From positions 70,791,931-70,855,930 of the forward strand of contig OZ035961.1 of NCBI GenBank assembly GCA_964034945.1: DNA of 64,000 bases, in the 5' to 3' direction. Of this stretch, positions 36,285-47,524 are shown piece after piece; positions within the stretch are counted from its first letter, which is position 1; every line of letters begins with the position of its first letter. The stretch comes from Chrysopilus asiliformis. Lineage: Eukaryota > Arthropoda > Insecta > Diptera > Rhagionidae. Below the pieces are notes generated by a model. The model saw only the letters and a program-made list of their open reading frames with translations, did not search any database and was not told the DNA's origin. A program made the translations under genes and the position numbers.

Positions 36285-36737
36285 AACTTATGTTTCCCTT
36301 TTTGACGGATAATGTTGTGACTCGGTTAACGCAACTGACTCGGTCATTGCAACAGGCTCTGTCTACTATAGTTGCGATTACCGAGGTCACACTGTAAGTA
36401 AAAAGAAATACCAACAATCTGAAACGAAGAAAACGCCGTTAACGCTACAATTCTGTTTACCTCTTAACAAAACGAAAAACCCGAGGATAAAATTTTTTCA
36501 AAAGAAATAGATGAAAATCCTTCGAAAAAACGCACCTGGGTAATCGTTTAAATATTATGGTCAACTGACAAGATAGGCAATGTTAATTTCAATGGTTCTA
36601 TTTCTTAAATTTTCGGCTCTATACTCCAAAGTTAAAAGCTCTAATGTTTTCTAGTTCTATGGATAAAATTATAAATACTGATATAATTTTGTTAGCAATT
36701 TTTTAAAACATTTTCATTGTTTTTCTTTATTTTACAG

Positions 36738-37379
36738 CAGCAGAGCGCGAGATTTTTGGGTCCAGCAAGAGAACGTAGCCCAACGCTTCCGAGCGCGTTA
36801 GGTGGTGGACAATGTGTTGGAAGTGGTGCTGGCGGTGGTGGTAGCATTGTTTCTGGAAATGGCGGCTTTGGAAGGGCAGGAAGTATTGGTGTAATTACAA
36901 CAACAAACAACAATCATCCCTTGCACTGTTCCGGTTGTCCAGATCACTCGTGCGATCACATTTCACCAACGTCAAAATCATTTGTTGGGTCGAGTCCTAT
37001 CTTCAATGACTCTTGTCGAAGGTACATCACGAAATTAATCGAACATGTTAACATCTCATACGCTACTAATGATTCATCACGGATGATTTACCCATCATCC
37101 CGGAATAATTGCAGCTCTTACGAGGCCGTGGTGGAACAAGCTATTTTCGATGAATCGTCAATAAATTACTCGGAAATAAATCGAGCGAGCGACTGTGTTG
37201 GAGGCATCGGTGCTACTAAAGGCAATGGTAGTGACTGTAACGAATTGGTTGGCAACATATCGAACACTGGAATCCCATTGAAAACCGAGCCATGTGGGGC
37301 TCCCAGTAGTCCGGAATCATCTTCGGAAGCAACCTTAGCTGGTCCCGAAGATTGCGCTGGGTGTGGCCGTCTGATACAG
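36738..37379 (+). CDS. ap: apterous, N-terminal coding exon (start of LIM domain 1)
   Basis: Apterous is a nuclear LIM-homeodomain transcription factor that specifies dorsal wing fate and some neurons in flies. This exon is open for 214 codons between a strong acceptor (pyrimidine tract then TTTACAG at 36731-36737) and a donor CAG|GTAAGG at 37379/37380. It begins QQSARFLGPARERSP, which matches the recalled Drosophila Apterous N-terminus (WQQSARFLGP...). A low-complexity Gly/Ser/Asn stretch follows, then KTEP..PSSPES, an acidic stretch and the first LIM1 ligand pair CAGC, ending RLIQ. The exon is phase 0 at both ends. The acceptor is a CAGCAGCAG tandem (36735-36743), so one or two Gln could be skipped. 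The exon encoding the start methionine was not found in the window. The next exon is 13.8 kb downstream. Confidence rests on the collinear match in both exons. Confidence 0.95.
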
Positions 37380-37962
37380 GTAAGGAATTTGTGAAACTTT
37401 TCTCGATTATTTCTTCTTGGAGCTACATAACCAGAGATCGGTTATCGGGGAAAAATGACTTTAATTTTTGTCCGTATAAAAAATCCGGACATAAATCTCG
37501 AAATAAAATGGATTTTTAACTGGAAACTTCCGGACAAATGTCCATTTATTTTCCGGACGAGAGACCCGCACCCCTTCTTTGTGCAGAAAATCTTATCTGT
37601 TGATTGCTGTAGGAATGCAGTAAGCTAATTAAAACAAGTTGTATTTCGGAGGAATAAAAGCGTTCCTCCGAGGAATGACAAAAATATTAATTAATGACAA
37701 AATTATAAAATGTGATGTTGCTATGATGCTTTGCTCATTTCCAATAATTGCATTTAGCAAAATTGATTTCCTGAGATAAATAATTACTTGAAGATTTTAT
37801 AACCTTACAGTTTCTTAGAATTCAAATATTCGCGCTTTTTGCAGTTTTGAATCGAGTAAAGAAAACATTGAAACTCGCAATGCTGAACTCAGTAAACTTA
37901 AAATCGAAATAAGTATAGGATTGGTTTTAGATTTTTGGTGATTTTATTATTAGAGCGGGAGC

Positions 37963-38376
37963 CGTGGAACAAAAAACAACAACGAATAGTTGACGGGACG
38001 AAATATGTTTGAATACCTGGCTCTTGATCTAACTAAAAAAAAATTCTTCTACGGCGACCTTCCAAAGTGGTGCTAAATGGGCGACAGATTACGATTTATC
38101 CCGTGGTTTCGTTGTTAAAAAAACGAGTTACCGGGACGAAATTTATTGCAGGATCTAGATCTTGGTCCAACTAAGAAAAAAATGTTCTACGGCGACCTTG
38201 TCAGGTGGTGCTAAATGGGTGACAGATCGCGATTTATCCCGTGGTTTCGTTGTTAAAAAAACGAGTTACCGGGACGAAATTTATTGCAGGATCTAGATCT
38301 TGGTCCAACTAAGAAAAAAATGTTCTACGGCGACCTTGTCAGGTGGTGCTAAATGGGTGACAGATCGCGATAAATT
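37963..38376. repeat. Three tandem units of 138 bp
   Basis: Units 2 (38101-38238) and 3 (38239-38375) are almost identical (CGTTGTTAAAAAAACGAGTT...GGCGACCTTGTCAGGTGG). Unit 1 is clearly older (about 37963-38100). Confidence 0.85.
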
Positions 38377-38997
38377 ACATACGTTTTAGTATTTTGGCAA
38401 GAGTTCAGTTTAGCGACAATGACGCTACAGTTGTATAGGGAGGGCTAGAGGGAGGCAGCCCCTATCCAAAATGGGTATTTTTAGCCGTCGCTCGCGCCTT
38501 TTGCCCCCTCCAGGGGTCCTCAAACTTTGTATGAAACTTTTTTCTGGGGGGTGGTAGAGGGGTGTGTGGTACCTCAAATGAAAGGTAATGAAGAGTACAT
38601 TCCAAAAATATATAGCATGATGAGATTTACCCCCTCACCCTTCGATTTATACCCTACGGAGGGGTATTCGACATATCTTATCTAGAGTCCGGTCGAAGGT
38701 CAGTTTTTGGCCAAAGCCTAAGCCGGAGCCGAACTTCGGTCTTGTTCTTAACCTTCAACCGAAACCGAAGCCCAAAATTTTTATATTATTTTTGTGGATG
38801 TTTTCACGGCCGAAAAATTCCTCCTAACAAGTCAGGCATGTCTGCTCTGCAACCCCATTAGGCTCCTAATGTTTTTGGCATTTTGAGAATCATTAGAGAT
38901 ACGTAACAACCGTTAAATAAAAAAAAAAGGTAGAAAATTTTATATCCTTTAAATTTTGTTTCATTTACTTTTTGAAATTTTCAAAAAACAGTTTAAA

Positions 38998-39225
38998 AAA
39001 ATTGTATGGGAGGTACTCGGTATAGCTAATGTTACTTTTCCAAAACTTGATAGAAAACTACGATTTTCGTAAAACTCATTTACAAAAAGTTTCGAGTTGC
39101 TAGCTCAACGCGTTCTCGAATTATTAAAGATATGTAAAATGGGCAGACTGACAGACAGATGCACGAACATCCTCATAATTTTGCCTGAAACGAAAAAAAT
39201 TTTTGTTTTCATTGCGTTGCTTTTT
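38998..39225 (-). mobile_element. Family-B-related GTCY repeat, reverse orientation
   Basis: Contains TGGGAGGTACTCGGTATAGC, CTCAACGCGTTCTCGA, a GACTGACAGACAGATGCACG block and CATAATTTTGCCTGAAACG; reverse complement of the 3112-3440 arrangement. Confidence 0.5.
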
Positions 39226-39324
39226 GACAGTTTACTTCCATCTTCGAATTCGGCCAAACCTTCGGCTTAATTTTGGTCGAAGGTGTGATTTTTGACGGAA
39301 GGTGAGGTGACCGAAGCAGGAGCG

Positions 39325-39490
39325 GTATTCCGTTACTTGTTTCAAGCGTTTGTTTCGAGTTAGAAGAAAAAGTGGTATTCGCTATCTCGGTTTCTCTCTG
39401 TCATTTATTTCGGTCAAATCAGAGACAGCGAATACTTCTTGTTCTTCTAACTCGGAACAAACGTTTGAAACAAGTTACGGAATATCACTC
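39325..39490. mobile_element. Hairpin MITE with GTATTCCGTTACTTG arms
   Basis: About 70-bp arms (GTATTCCGTTACTTGTTTC...AGTTAGAAGAA and complement) around a short loop near 39405. No obvious target duplication. Confidence 0.65.
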
Positions 39491-39757
39491 CAGATTAATC
39501 GGTCAGATTCAAATTTTTTCCTATCGCTGATATCTTGATAAATTTTCGGTTTAGTGTTTTCTTATTATTATTCTTTGAAATTACCCCAACTCATATAATT
39601 TTCCACGACTAAAATTTGTTATGGCAAAATTAGCATTTCCGATAGAAAGTTTTTTTAGGATACCGAAAGGGCTAGATAAACTTCGAGAATACTAAAATGT
39701 TCTCCTATTTCCGACGAGATCTGAATTTTTAATCATAACGATAAATATATCACAACA

Positions 39758-40248
39758 CATAACAAAAGCTATAATTGCCAATCTGGCAATTATTGAAAAC
39801 CCGTATGGTGATTTAAAACTTTTCAATTAGATTTTTTAAAATTTATTCCAATCGGATTTTGATCTATGGGAGTTTTATGTAGAATCATATCCTAAATAAC
39901 TTTTGTTCTTGCACTTTTTTCATAAGATGCACCGTTTTTGAGATATTCGCAAAAAACGTTTTCGTTCGTATGGGGGGTACCCCCATAATGGTGCATTTTT
40001 GCCCATTAACGAACTTAGCCTTGAATTTTACGAAAAACGAATCTGCGTAAAAGTTCAAGTCTCTAGCTCAATCCGTGCGCCACAGACTCCGCGTCACAGA
40101 CGAATGCACGGACATTTTTTTTCATTTTTTTTTATCATTTTAAACCATTGGTGTAATTCATTTTTGTGTGTGATGACGGGATCTTGGCGTTACAAACGGT
40201 AAGGCAAATTTAATAATATACCCTTTGGTTTCACCATACGGGTATAAA
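39758..40248 (-). mobile_element. Family-A DINE-1/mini-me-like element, somewhat diverged
   Basis: Full-length ends (CATAACAAAAGC...CATACGGGTATA). About 35 bp near the left and most of the GTCY block are missing. Confidence 0.8.
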
Positions 40249-40267
40249 AAATGTGTAGCGCAGTCAA

Positions 40268-40579
40268 TAACTCTACTTTAGCCAACTCTACTTTAGGATT
40301 CGTGGAGCGAATGGCAAAGATCCGTTGGTATTAAAAACTATTTATTCACCATTTATCCGTTCTGTTCTTGAATATTGCTGTGTTGTCTGGATGCTATTTT
40401 ATGCTTGTCGTATTAAGCGTATTGAAAATGTGCAGAAACGTTTCCGTGAAATCGTTACCGTAGAATGGCCATTACTGCCTTCCTCCATACTACTTAACTT
40501 GTGTTCGTTAAAAGTGTTCGTTAAATATTCGACGTCAGCAACGTTCAACCTATTTTTGGTCGCAAATTCTGTCAGGTGA
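40268..40579 (+). pseudogene. Non-LTR reverse-transcriptase 3' fragment
   Basis: Reads LKTIYSPFIRSVLEYCCVVW, then ACRIKRIENVQKRFREIVTV, a motif found downstream of the RT palm in Jockey/CR1 clade elements (RP.LEY-S-VW...I-RIE-VQKRF). Both ends are lost. It is adjacent to a family-A element and on the opposite strand to the other fragments. Confidence 0.7.
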
Positions 40580-41080
40580 TTTAAAAGTGCAATACCAATC
40601 CGACACTTATTTCGATTTGAAGTTTACTGACCTCATCACTGCCTGTTTCAAAGTTTTTTCTTTACTTGAATAAAATTTGTAAAATACGCATATTTGAATT
40701 TTAACCAATGTCTGTAGTTTGCATTTCACCTTTTGGAACTGTAGGGTTTTAAATTCCACGTAATTATTTATCTCAGGAAATCAATTTGGCTGAATGCAAT
40801 TAACAGACAAGATATTTTGCACAATAAGGGATGCGGATCTTTTGTCCGGATAATAAATATACGCTTGTTCTGGTTAAAAGTCCATCTTATTTCGAGATTT
40901 TTTCCGAACAAGAGTCCAATGAAAGTTTTTGTTCCGGATAACGGACCCTGGACAAAAGTCATTTTTTCGGATAATAGACTTCTGGACAAAGATTGCGTAG
41001 CCCAAAAAGGTGTGGAAATTAATCACGTCTAAAGTGCCCATTTCTTAGAAACCCTCACCTTAAATATAATGTGTATGGAC

Positions 41081-42133
41081 TAGGGCTTCTCATTTCCCGT
41101 AGAAATTGAAATCCCGGGATTCCGGGACAAAAATATTCAAAATCCCGGGATCCCGGGAAATCCCGGGATTCGCTAACAAGCAAGAATTTATTCAATTAGA
41201 TGGGAGAAAAATGTGTAAAATCAAAACAATACAAAAAAAATGCGTTATTGATTTTCAATTATTAATATTTTTAATTACAAACATAACAAAAGCTATAATT
41301 GCCAATCTGGCAATTATTGAAAACCCGTATGGTGATTTAAGTGAACAGCGAACAGTTGTATCAAAATTCCACTTTAAAGTTAAATTTTCCAATAAGATTT
41401 TTTAAAATTTATTCCAATCGGATTTTGATTTATGGGAGTTTTATGTAGAATCATATCCTAAATAACTTTTGTTCTTGCACTTTTGTAATAAGATGCACCG
41501 TTTTTGGATATTCGCAAAAAACGTTTTCGTTTGTATGGGGGGTACCCCCCCTAATGGTCCATTTTTGCCCATTAACGAACTTAGCCTCGCATTTTACGAA
41601 AAACGGATCTGTGCAAAATTTCAAGTCTCTAGCTCAATCCGTGCGCCCGCAATCCGCGCCACAGACAGACGGACGGACAGACAGACGGACGGACGGACGG
41701 ACGGACGGACGGACATGCTAAATTCAACTTTTTTATCATTCTAAACACAATGGTGTAATTCATTTTTTTGTGTGATGACGGGATCTTGGCGTTACAAACG
41801 GTAAGGCAAATCTAATATACCCTTTGGTTTCACCATACGGGTATAAAAACTTAAATACCTGGAGTACCATCTATATTATATTTTCCTAATTTTGAACGAA
41901 ATTCGTTACTAGAGGGAAAAACGAAATTCGTTACTAGAGAGAAAAAGAAGTAAAAATTACGCAAATTTCGTGTTACAATATTTTTAATATCGTTAAAAAG
42001 AGTAAAAAAAAATGTTTATAAGAAATAGCGGGATTCCCGGGAAATTTAATTGAAATCCCGGGATAACGGGATGATATTTTACCCCCGGGATCCCGGGAAA
42101 ACGGGATCCCGGGATCCCGTTTGAGAAGCCCTA
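41081..42133. mobile_element. hAT MITE with 8-bp TSD, holding a family-A element
   Basis: TIRs are TAGGGCTTCTCA at both ends, followed by GGGATCCCGGGA-rich subterminal repeats. The 8-bp target duplication GTATGGAC is perfect (41073-41080 and 42134-42141). A family-A copy is inserted at 41282-41848. A short tandem repeat with unit ACGAAATTCGTTACTAGAG lies at about 41897-41945. No coding capacity. Confidence 0.88.
41282..41848 (-). mobile_element. Family-A DINE-1/mini-me-like element
   Basis: On the plus strand it runs from CATAACAAAAGCTATAATTG, with hairpin TTGCCA-ATC-TGGCAA, to CACCATACGGGTATA. A (GGAC/AGAC)n block lies at 41664-41714, next to the GC-rich core GTGCGCCCGCAATCCGCG. Nested in the hAT MITE. 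Confidence 0.85.
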
Positions 42134-42141
42134 GTATGGAC

Positions 42142-42384
42142 TATGCACTTTTATACTACATATTTAATTATATTAGGTTCAAAAATTTCCATTTGGTTGA
42201 CTGAAACAAGTTAAATATATTTTAAGATTTAGTCATTTGTACCTAGCTTTTTTTAAATGCTGATTTTTTTCTACTTTATTCCGCTTAGCCTTAGAATAAA
42301 GCAGTGTTGTGCAAATTGTTTACAAAACGTATTTTACGTAATTGTTTACTCGTAAACAAATAATTGTTTCCAGACACCAAAATC
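42142..42384. other. ap: AT-rich intron between repeats
   Basis: Nothing recognised. Further on, 43020-43110 has a short 'ccactattgcctac' tandem motif. Confidence 0.4.
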
Positions 42385-42960
42385 ATAGTATCATCGGACA
42401 CAAAAATGACCTACATCAGGGTGTTTGGGATGACAAAACATTCTGATTTCCGCAAGTCTGTCTGTCCGTCTGTCTGCATGTCTGTTTGTCTGTGCGTGAA
42501 CGCCATAACTTTTAAAGTATTGAGCTAGAGTCCTTGAAATTTTGTGTAGTTTCGTTTCTCATAAATGACTAGAATAAGTTCTTGAACCTACAAAATTGGT
42601 CCATTCTTTCACTCCTCCCACATACAAGCTAAACAGTTTTTTGCAATTTTCTCGAAAATGGTGAGTTATATTGAAAAATTTATGAAGGTAAGATTTGTTT
42701 AGAATAAGATTTTACATAACTCATGCTCTATAATTCAGAATTAATGGACCACGGCTTCCTCCCTCCTCCATACAAATGGAGTACTTTTTTCCTGTTTTCT
42801 CGAGAACTGTACACATGGAAAAATTTATAAAGATGAAACATCAAGATCCCGGACCACTGCTTTCCCCCAATGGATTTTTTTAAACAAACATTTTGTCTGT
42901 CATCATATAGAATATTTGACAATTGGTCCCTAAAAATTGCAGCTTTTCTTATGTGTTGAC
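42385..42960 (+). mobile_element. Family-G GTCY-bearing repeat, second copy
   Basis: CATCGGACACAAAAATGACC, GTCTGTCTGTCCGTCTGTCTG, and the same body as 3744-4300 with the 'catacaaatgga' segments. Ends near 'aatttttg..gcttttctta'. Confidence 0.55.
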
Positions 42961-43781
42961 CAACAGTCGCTGGAATCGGGCTTTTAATTCCAATCTTTAG
43001 GATTTAAATGAATCATTCTTTGGTAGTGATTCCCACCACTATTGCAAACCAATCAAAAGCCACTATTGCCTACCACTATTGCCTACCATTATTGCAGACC
43101 AATGAAAAGATTGGTAACTGCTGCTTGCTTAATTCGTTCTCAACTTATCGTATCTAAGCAGACGGACATGCATAAATCAAATCTATTTATAATTCGAAAC
43201 ACACCGGTGTAATTAATTTTTGACGTGGATACGTCTTAGATTTTGGTTATGGGGGTACAAATTAGAAAATCTGCTTGCTGCCATGATAACAAATTTGCAA
43301 TCGATGATACTCGATAGTTTGTGGTGACATCCGAACAGAAACTGTGTTATAAAATGAGGCCTACATTAAAGCATTGTTTAGGGTATTTTGTTATGCTAAT
43401 CTAAGTTCAATTATTTTTTTAAAAATCAAAATCTAAATTTTCACTGCCGCTGTTATGCTGTGTTTGATGCTTGTAGTACCTACAGATTTCACATTTATAC
43501 TCTTTTTATGCTTTCTTTGTGTGTATTTTTTTATGCTTTCATTTTCGTCTCTAAAGAGAGAAATTTTGAGCTACGCGGTACTGTTCGTAAGAGTCGGAAC
43601 GATCAATGCACATTTTTCTTTCACCCCCCAAGTTAAGAACGAAATTGTTTCTATTTAAGTTTTCGCTCCTTGTTTAAAGCGGTTTGTGGGTCTCGCATAA
43701 AAATAATGAAAGCCTCGAGCGATGGCTGTTGGGTATGATGCACACCAGCTATGCCCCCCTACTACAATTGTAGTAAATCTA

Positions 43782-45928
43782 CACGGTTGGAAATTTGGGT
43801 TTTCTTTTTAAACCAAATCGTATTGTATATAAATCCAATCAGAAAATCTCTCGTTTTTAAACTCTTGTTTGGTTTCATTTCAACTAAGCCAAAAAAGAGT
43901 CGATTTTAATATCTCTGCGGGTTTAATTTTTAATTCAAACAAGGTTTAGAGTTTAAACTACCGTGCGGCTTTTGTTTTTAAACCATATCAAGTTTTATTT
44001 TTAAACCCGACGTAGTTTCTTTTGAAACTAGAACTTATTCATTTTTAAACAGAAAATAGTTTTAATATTATCTGAAAATAGTTTTGATTTAAGATCAAAA
44101 GGTTGAATTTTAAATATGTGAAGTTTTTTTTCAAGACCCAAACTCGTTTAATTTGCAAACCTTTTTTAGCTTAAATTTTAGTCCGCCATATCTTCAACTC
44201 GAAACCGGTGTAAAAATTTACAAAGAAAACAACAAATGTTTTTTGATATTTTTTATTATACACTTCAATCTCTAATAATTATAAATTCACATTTTGTTGA
44301 AATTATACACTTCAGTATTTTATAATTATAAATTCACAGTTCGTTAAAATTAAAAGTATTATAATGTACACTTAGTTACAACATAAATTTCATTTTCATT
44401 CTGAGTTATAGAATTAGGGGTTTCAAAAGCTTCTGAAATTTCTGCATACCGTTTACACCGTTGTTTTGAGTTTTTAATATTAGAGACTAAATAACCTGGA
44501 TTATTTTTTGGGTTGCATATAAGATCAATACCTCCGATGTCGCTATTTTCATACCTCAATTATGGAAACAGTATTATTGTTGCTCTAGCGACTGCGATTT
44601 TATGGCTCTTTGAATAATTTGATGTGAATTTTATTCTCAAAAACTACTCTAGAAGCCTTATCAGATGCCGCCGACTGGAATCACTGAGTTTAGAAGACTT
44701 CTCTTCAGCTAATAGTCTTTCTCCATTACAGACGAGAATAAATTTTTTGAATTCCTATGTAATTTAACAAAAAAAATATTAAAGAAATAAAATATTTTGA
44801 ACCAACTGTAAACCTACTTCACTGGTTATTAGAATACAATTTCCTAGGAAGCTGAAATTCTTGCCAACACTGACAGCACCGCTGGAACATTCTGGATCTG
44901 CTTTGAATAAAACTTTGTCAAAAATAAAAAATGGAAAATTATACCAAAGTTTACCTAATTGTTCTGGACTACCATTCTTTTTCCACACCTTTATATAAAA
45001 CTCGAAATTAACAATAAATTGATTTAATACATCAATTAGATTTGCAGGATCCAGCTTTACATCTATTTTATCAGAAAAATATAAAAATTAATCTTCTGCT
45101 AATTTTGTTTCCATTAGCACTTTAAAGTAGTAATTTAATGTAATCATATTATGAGTTTATAAAATTGAAATAGTATATATGAATATTCACCTGAAAGTAG
45201 CACGTCATCGCAACGATTCCATTTCTATTGAACAACGTTTTGCAGTTGAATTTTATAAAAGCACAACCGAAAAAATAAACGAAATACTGATTAATTTCAC
45301 AATCCAGTCCAACTCTCACAAAAACTGCAGCTGAAAGAAAGTACCGTTTCTTTTGTCCAAAACCTGAGCCGACAAATACAGATACAGCAAAAAATCTGTG
45401 TTTTAATAAAAGATCTGAAAAACGCGTCCAAAAGCACAAATACAAATGCAGCAATAGATCTGTGCATTAGGAAATGTTCTAGAAATTGCATCGGCAAACA
45501 CAAACACACAAAAGAACAGCAAAACATTTGTCTGGCAAAACTTTGGGTGTTACCATCACGCAACAATGTTGTACGATATCAAACTTAATGAAGTTAATTT
45601 TTCGTGAAAACATTATTCGATTTTTCTCATATTATATTTGGATACCCGTACTTCATCTGTGTATCAGTTGTATAAAAATATTTGGATCAAACTACGAGCT
45701 TTTCAGTACTTTATACGAATATTACAATGAATTAAATTTCACAGCAACTAAGGCAACCCTAATCTACTCTCCAAATAGAATTTAAACTATTCAAATGCTT
45801 AAAAATGAAACTTTTTTGAATTTTAAATTTGAAATAAAACGAGAAGTTTAAAAATAAGTCCAAAATAGGTTTAAAATGCCTGTAAACCAAAACGAAGTTT
45901 CAGAATTAGTCTCAGATTTCTAACCGTG
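43782..45928. mobile_element. TA-flanked 2.1-kb element with CACGGTT ends
   Basis: The left end TACACGGTTGGAAATTTGGG and the right end in reverse complement TACACGGTTAGAAATCTGAG match at 17 of 20. Removing the element and one TA restores a continuous 'aaatctactactattttt' sequence that recurs at about 45970 and 50085, so the boundaries are firm. Subterminal regions repeat TTTTTAAAC motifs. Short ORFs on the minus strand (for example 44779-44988, 45149-45454) resemble no transposase I know. The superfamily is unassigned; TA duplication suggests Tc1/mariner-like or another TA-targeting group. Confidence 0.7.
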
Positions 45929-46124
45929 TACTACTATTTTGGCCTTCAAAAACCTCAGTGCGTAGTAATTCAAATCTACTACTATTTTTTGTAAAATACA
46001 TGAACCAACCGAAAAGTTGTATTATACATGTTAAATGTAAAAAGCTTCTAACAAAATTAAATATGAGCCAGCCAATACAAAAGAATGAGGGAATTCACAG
46101 TCCTCTTTTAAAATGCGGGTAAAT

Positions 46125-46250
46125 TTACCGCTCGGTAATTCAGTCAAATTTAACAGATTTTTACCGAGACGGTAACTTGGTTCATGTAAAAATAAATTAC
46201 CGGATTCGGTAATTGTATACATGCCTCGAGTCGTGTTTTTCAGCCTCGGT
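46125..46250. promoter_or_regulatory. Subterminal palindrome cluster of the Harbinger element
   Basis: Three inverted repeats of TTACCG/CGGTAA with spacers of 2, 3 and 4 bases occur near 46125, 46161 and 46197, followed by CCTCGGTATTCGGTAT at 46234-46249. The right end has matching ACCGAATACCGAATACCG near 48959-48976. Such repeated subterminal motifs are typical binding sites for transposition proteins. The assignment to this role is inference. Confidence 0.5.
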
Positions 46251-46392
46251 ATTCGGTATCAAGAATCAACCGCGAGTGGCGCTAGTAATGTTTTAGCTGT
46301 CAAATTTTTTCGCTGGTTATCTCATCGGACTGCAATTTTTTTCAATTTTGATAGCCGTTGCCACAATAGAAATTCAAAAGAATACATCAAAC

Positions 46393-47519
46393 ATGGATTT
46401 AAAGGTATGTGACATATTTTACAAGTAAATTTGTGCTTAGGCTTTGTATTATAATTTGATTTTCAGATAAAACATAAGCGAAGCAGATGTGGGCCAAATA
46501 AAAAATGGTCGGAGGAAGAAGTAAATAAATTACTGGAATTCCTAAAGAATAATACACCAATTGAAGTATATATGACAAAACAAAAACATTTTATGAGATT
46601 TTACCTTTACTGTTCTTTAGAAACCAACAGCTCAACACTATTATAAGAAATTTTTGTCTGAAAGCAAAATGAGCTTTTCCGATTGGAACGTTGTACGTTT
46701 TAAGGTTAAATACCTAAAAACTAGTTACTCGAAAGCGAAAATATGGCAGCAGAGTACAGGAGCCGGGACAATGACAGACGGTGAATCGGTTAAAGGTAGC
46801 CGTTCAATTATCGTTGAATATTACACATCAATTAACGTCGAATATTTTGAAATTTTGTTGTTATAGATGTAATATTCAAAATGTGTCCTCGATATGATGA
46901 CTTAGCTGACATTTTCGATCGTGAAAGACCATTGACAGTAATTACCGTAAACTCAGCTGATGACTCCTCAATACAATCCTTGGACCTAGACGATTCAACA
47001 CTAAATTCAACGTTTATTTGTAATGAAATGCTAACAGGATTACAGAATACTGAGACAACCGCTGAAGACAGTATTGAAAATGTAATAAGTTCAGATTTGG
47101 ATAACAGCTCATCAAGTGGAAACTGTCAGCAAATTCAGAAAAAAGGGATTTATTCCCGAACTGGTTTAAACCAGATTTTAGATTTCCAGACAGAGTTCAC
47201 TTATTTTAAAAAACAGCAATTGGATTTTGATAAAACCCGGTTCAAGGAAGAAAACAGTTTCAGGGAAAAAGAATTAGAAATTAAGGAGAAGCAGCTAGAA
47301 TTTGAAAAGGACAAAACTGCAAAAGCAATGGACTTAGAAAGGGAAAAACTGTCTAATGAGCTGATATTTAAAAACCGCGAATCGGACAGAGCGTGTAAGG
47401 CACTGGAATTAGAGAGAGAAAGAGTTTCAAATGAACTCCTTATTAAAAAAATGGAGTTAGAAATGAGAGAAAGAGTGGCATTGAAGGAATTGGAGTTTAA
47501 ATATAAAATTGATTTTTGA
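46393..47519 (+). CDS. Harbinger second protein: Myb/SANT-like DNA-binding protein (four exons)
   Basis: In Harbinger transposons a Myb/trihelix-like partner binds DNA and brings the transposase to the nucleus and the element ends. I model four exons: 46393-46404 (MDLK, donor GTATGT), 46467-46565, 46621-46795 and 46867-47519. They total 939 nt in one frame and give 312 residues. The trihelix/Myb-like part reads KKWSEEEVNKLLEFLKNN, then HYYKKFLSESKMSFSDWNVVRFK, and ends CPRYDDLADIF, a family hallmark. The C-terminal third is a charged Glu/Lys-rich coiled coil (about residues 215-312). All introns are 55-71 bp with GT-AG ends. The open frame without damage and its position inside the same inverted repeats as the transposase support an autonomous element. 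No trace of decay is visible. Confidence 0.82.
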
Positions 47520-47524
47520 TAAAT

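Noticed and set aside
1..36737. First coding exon of apterous (start methionine)
   Set aside because: I looked for a short exon with a Met start leading to a phase-0 donor and for a Drosophila-like N-terminus but found nothing I could support. It may lie upstream of the window.
45149..45566. Two overlapping hydrophobic minus-strand frames in the TA element
   Set aside because: No transposase motif and poor composition. Not counted as a gene.
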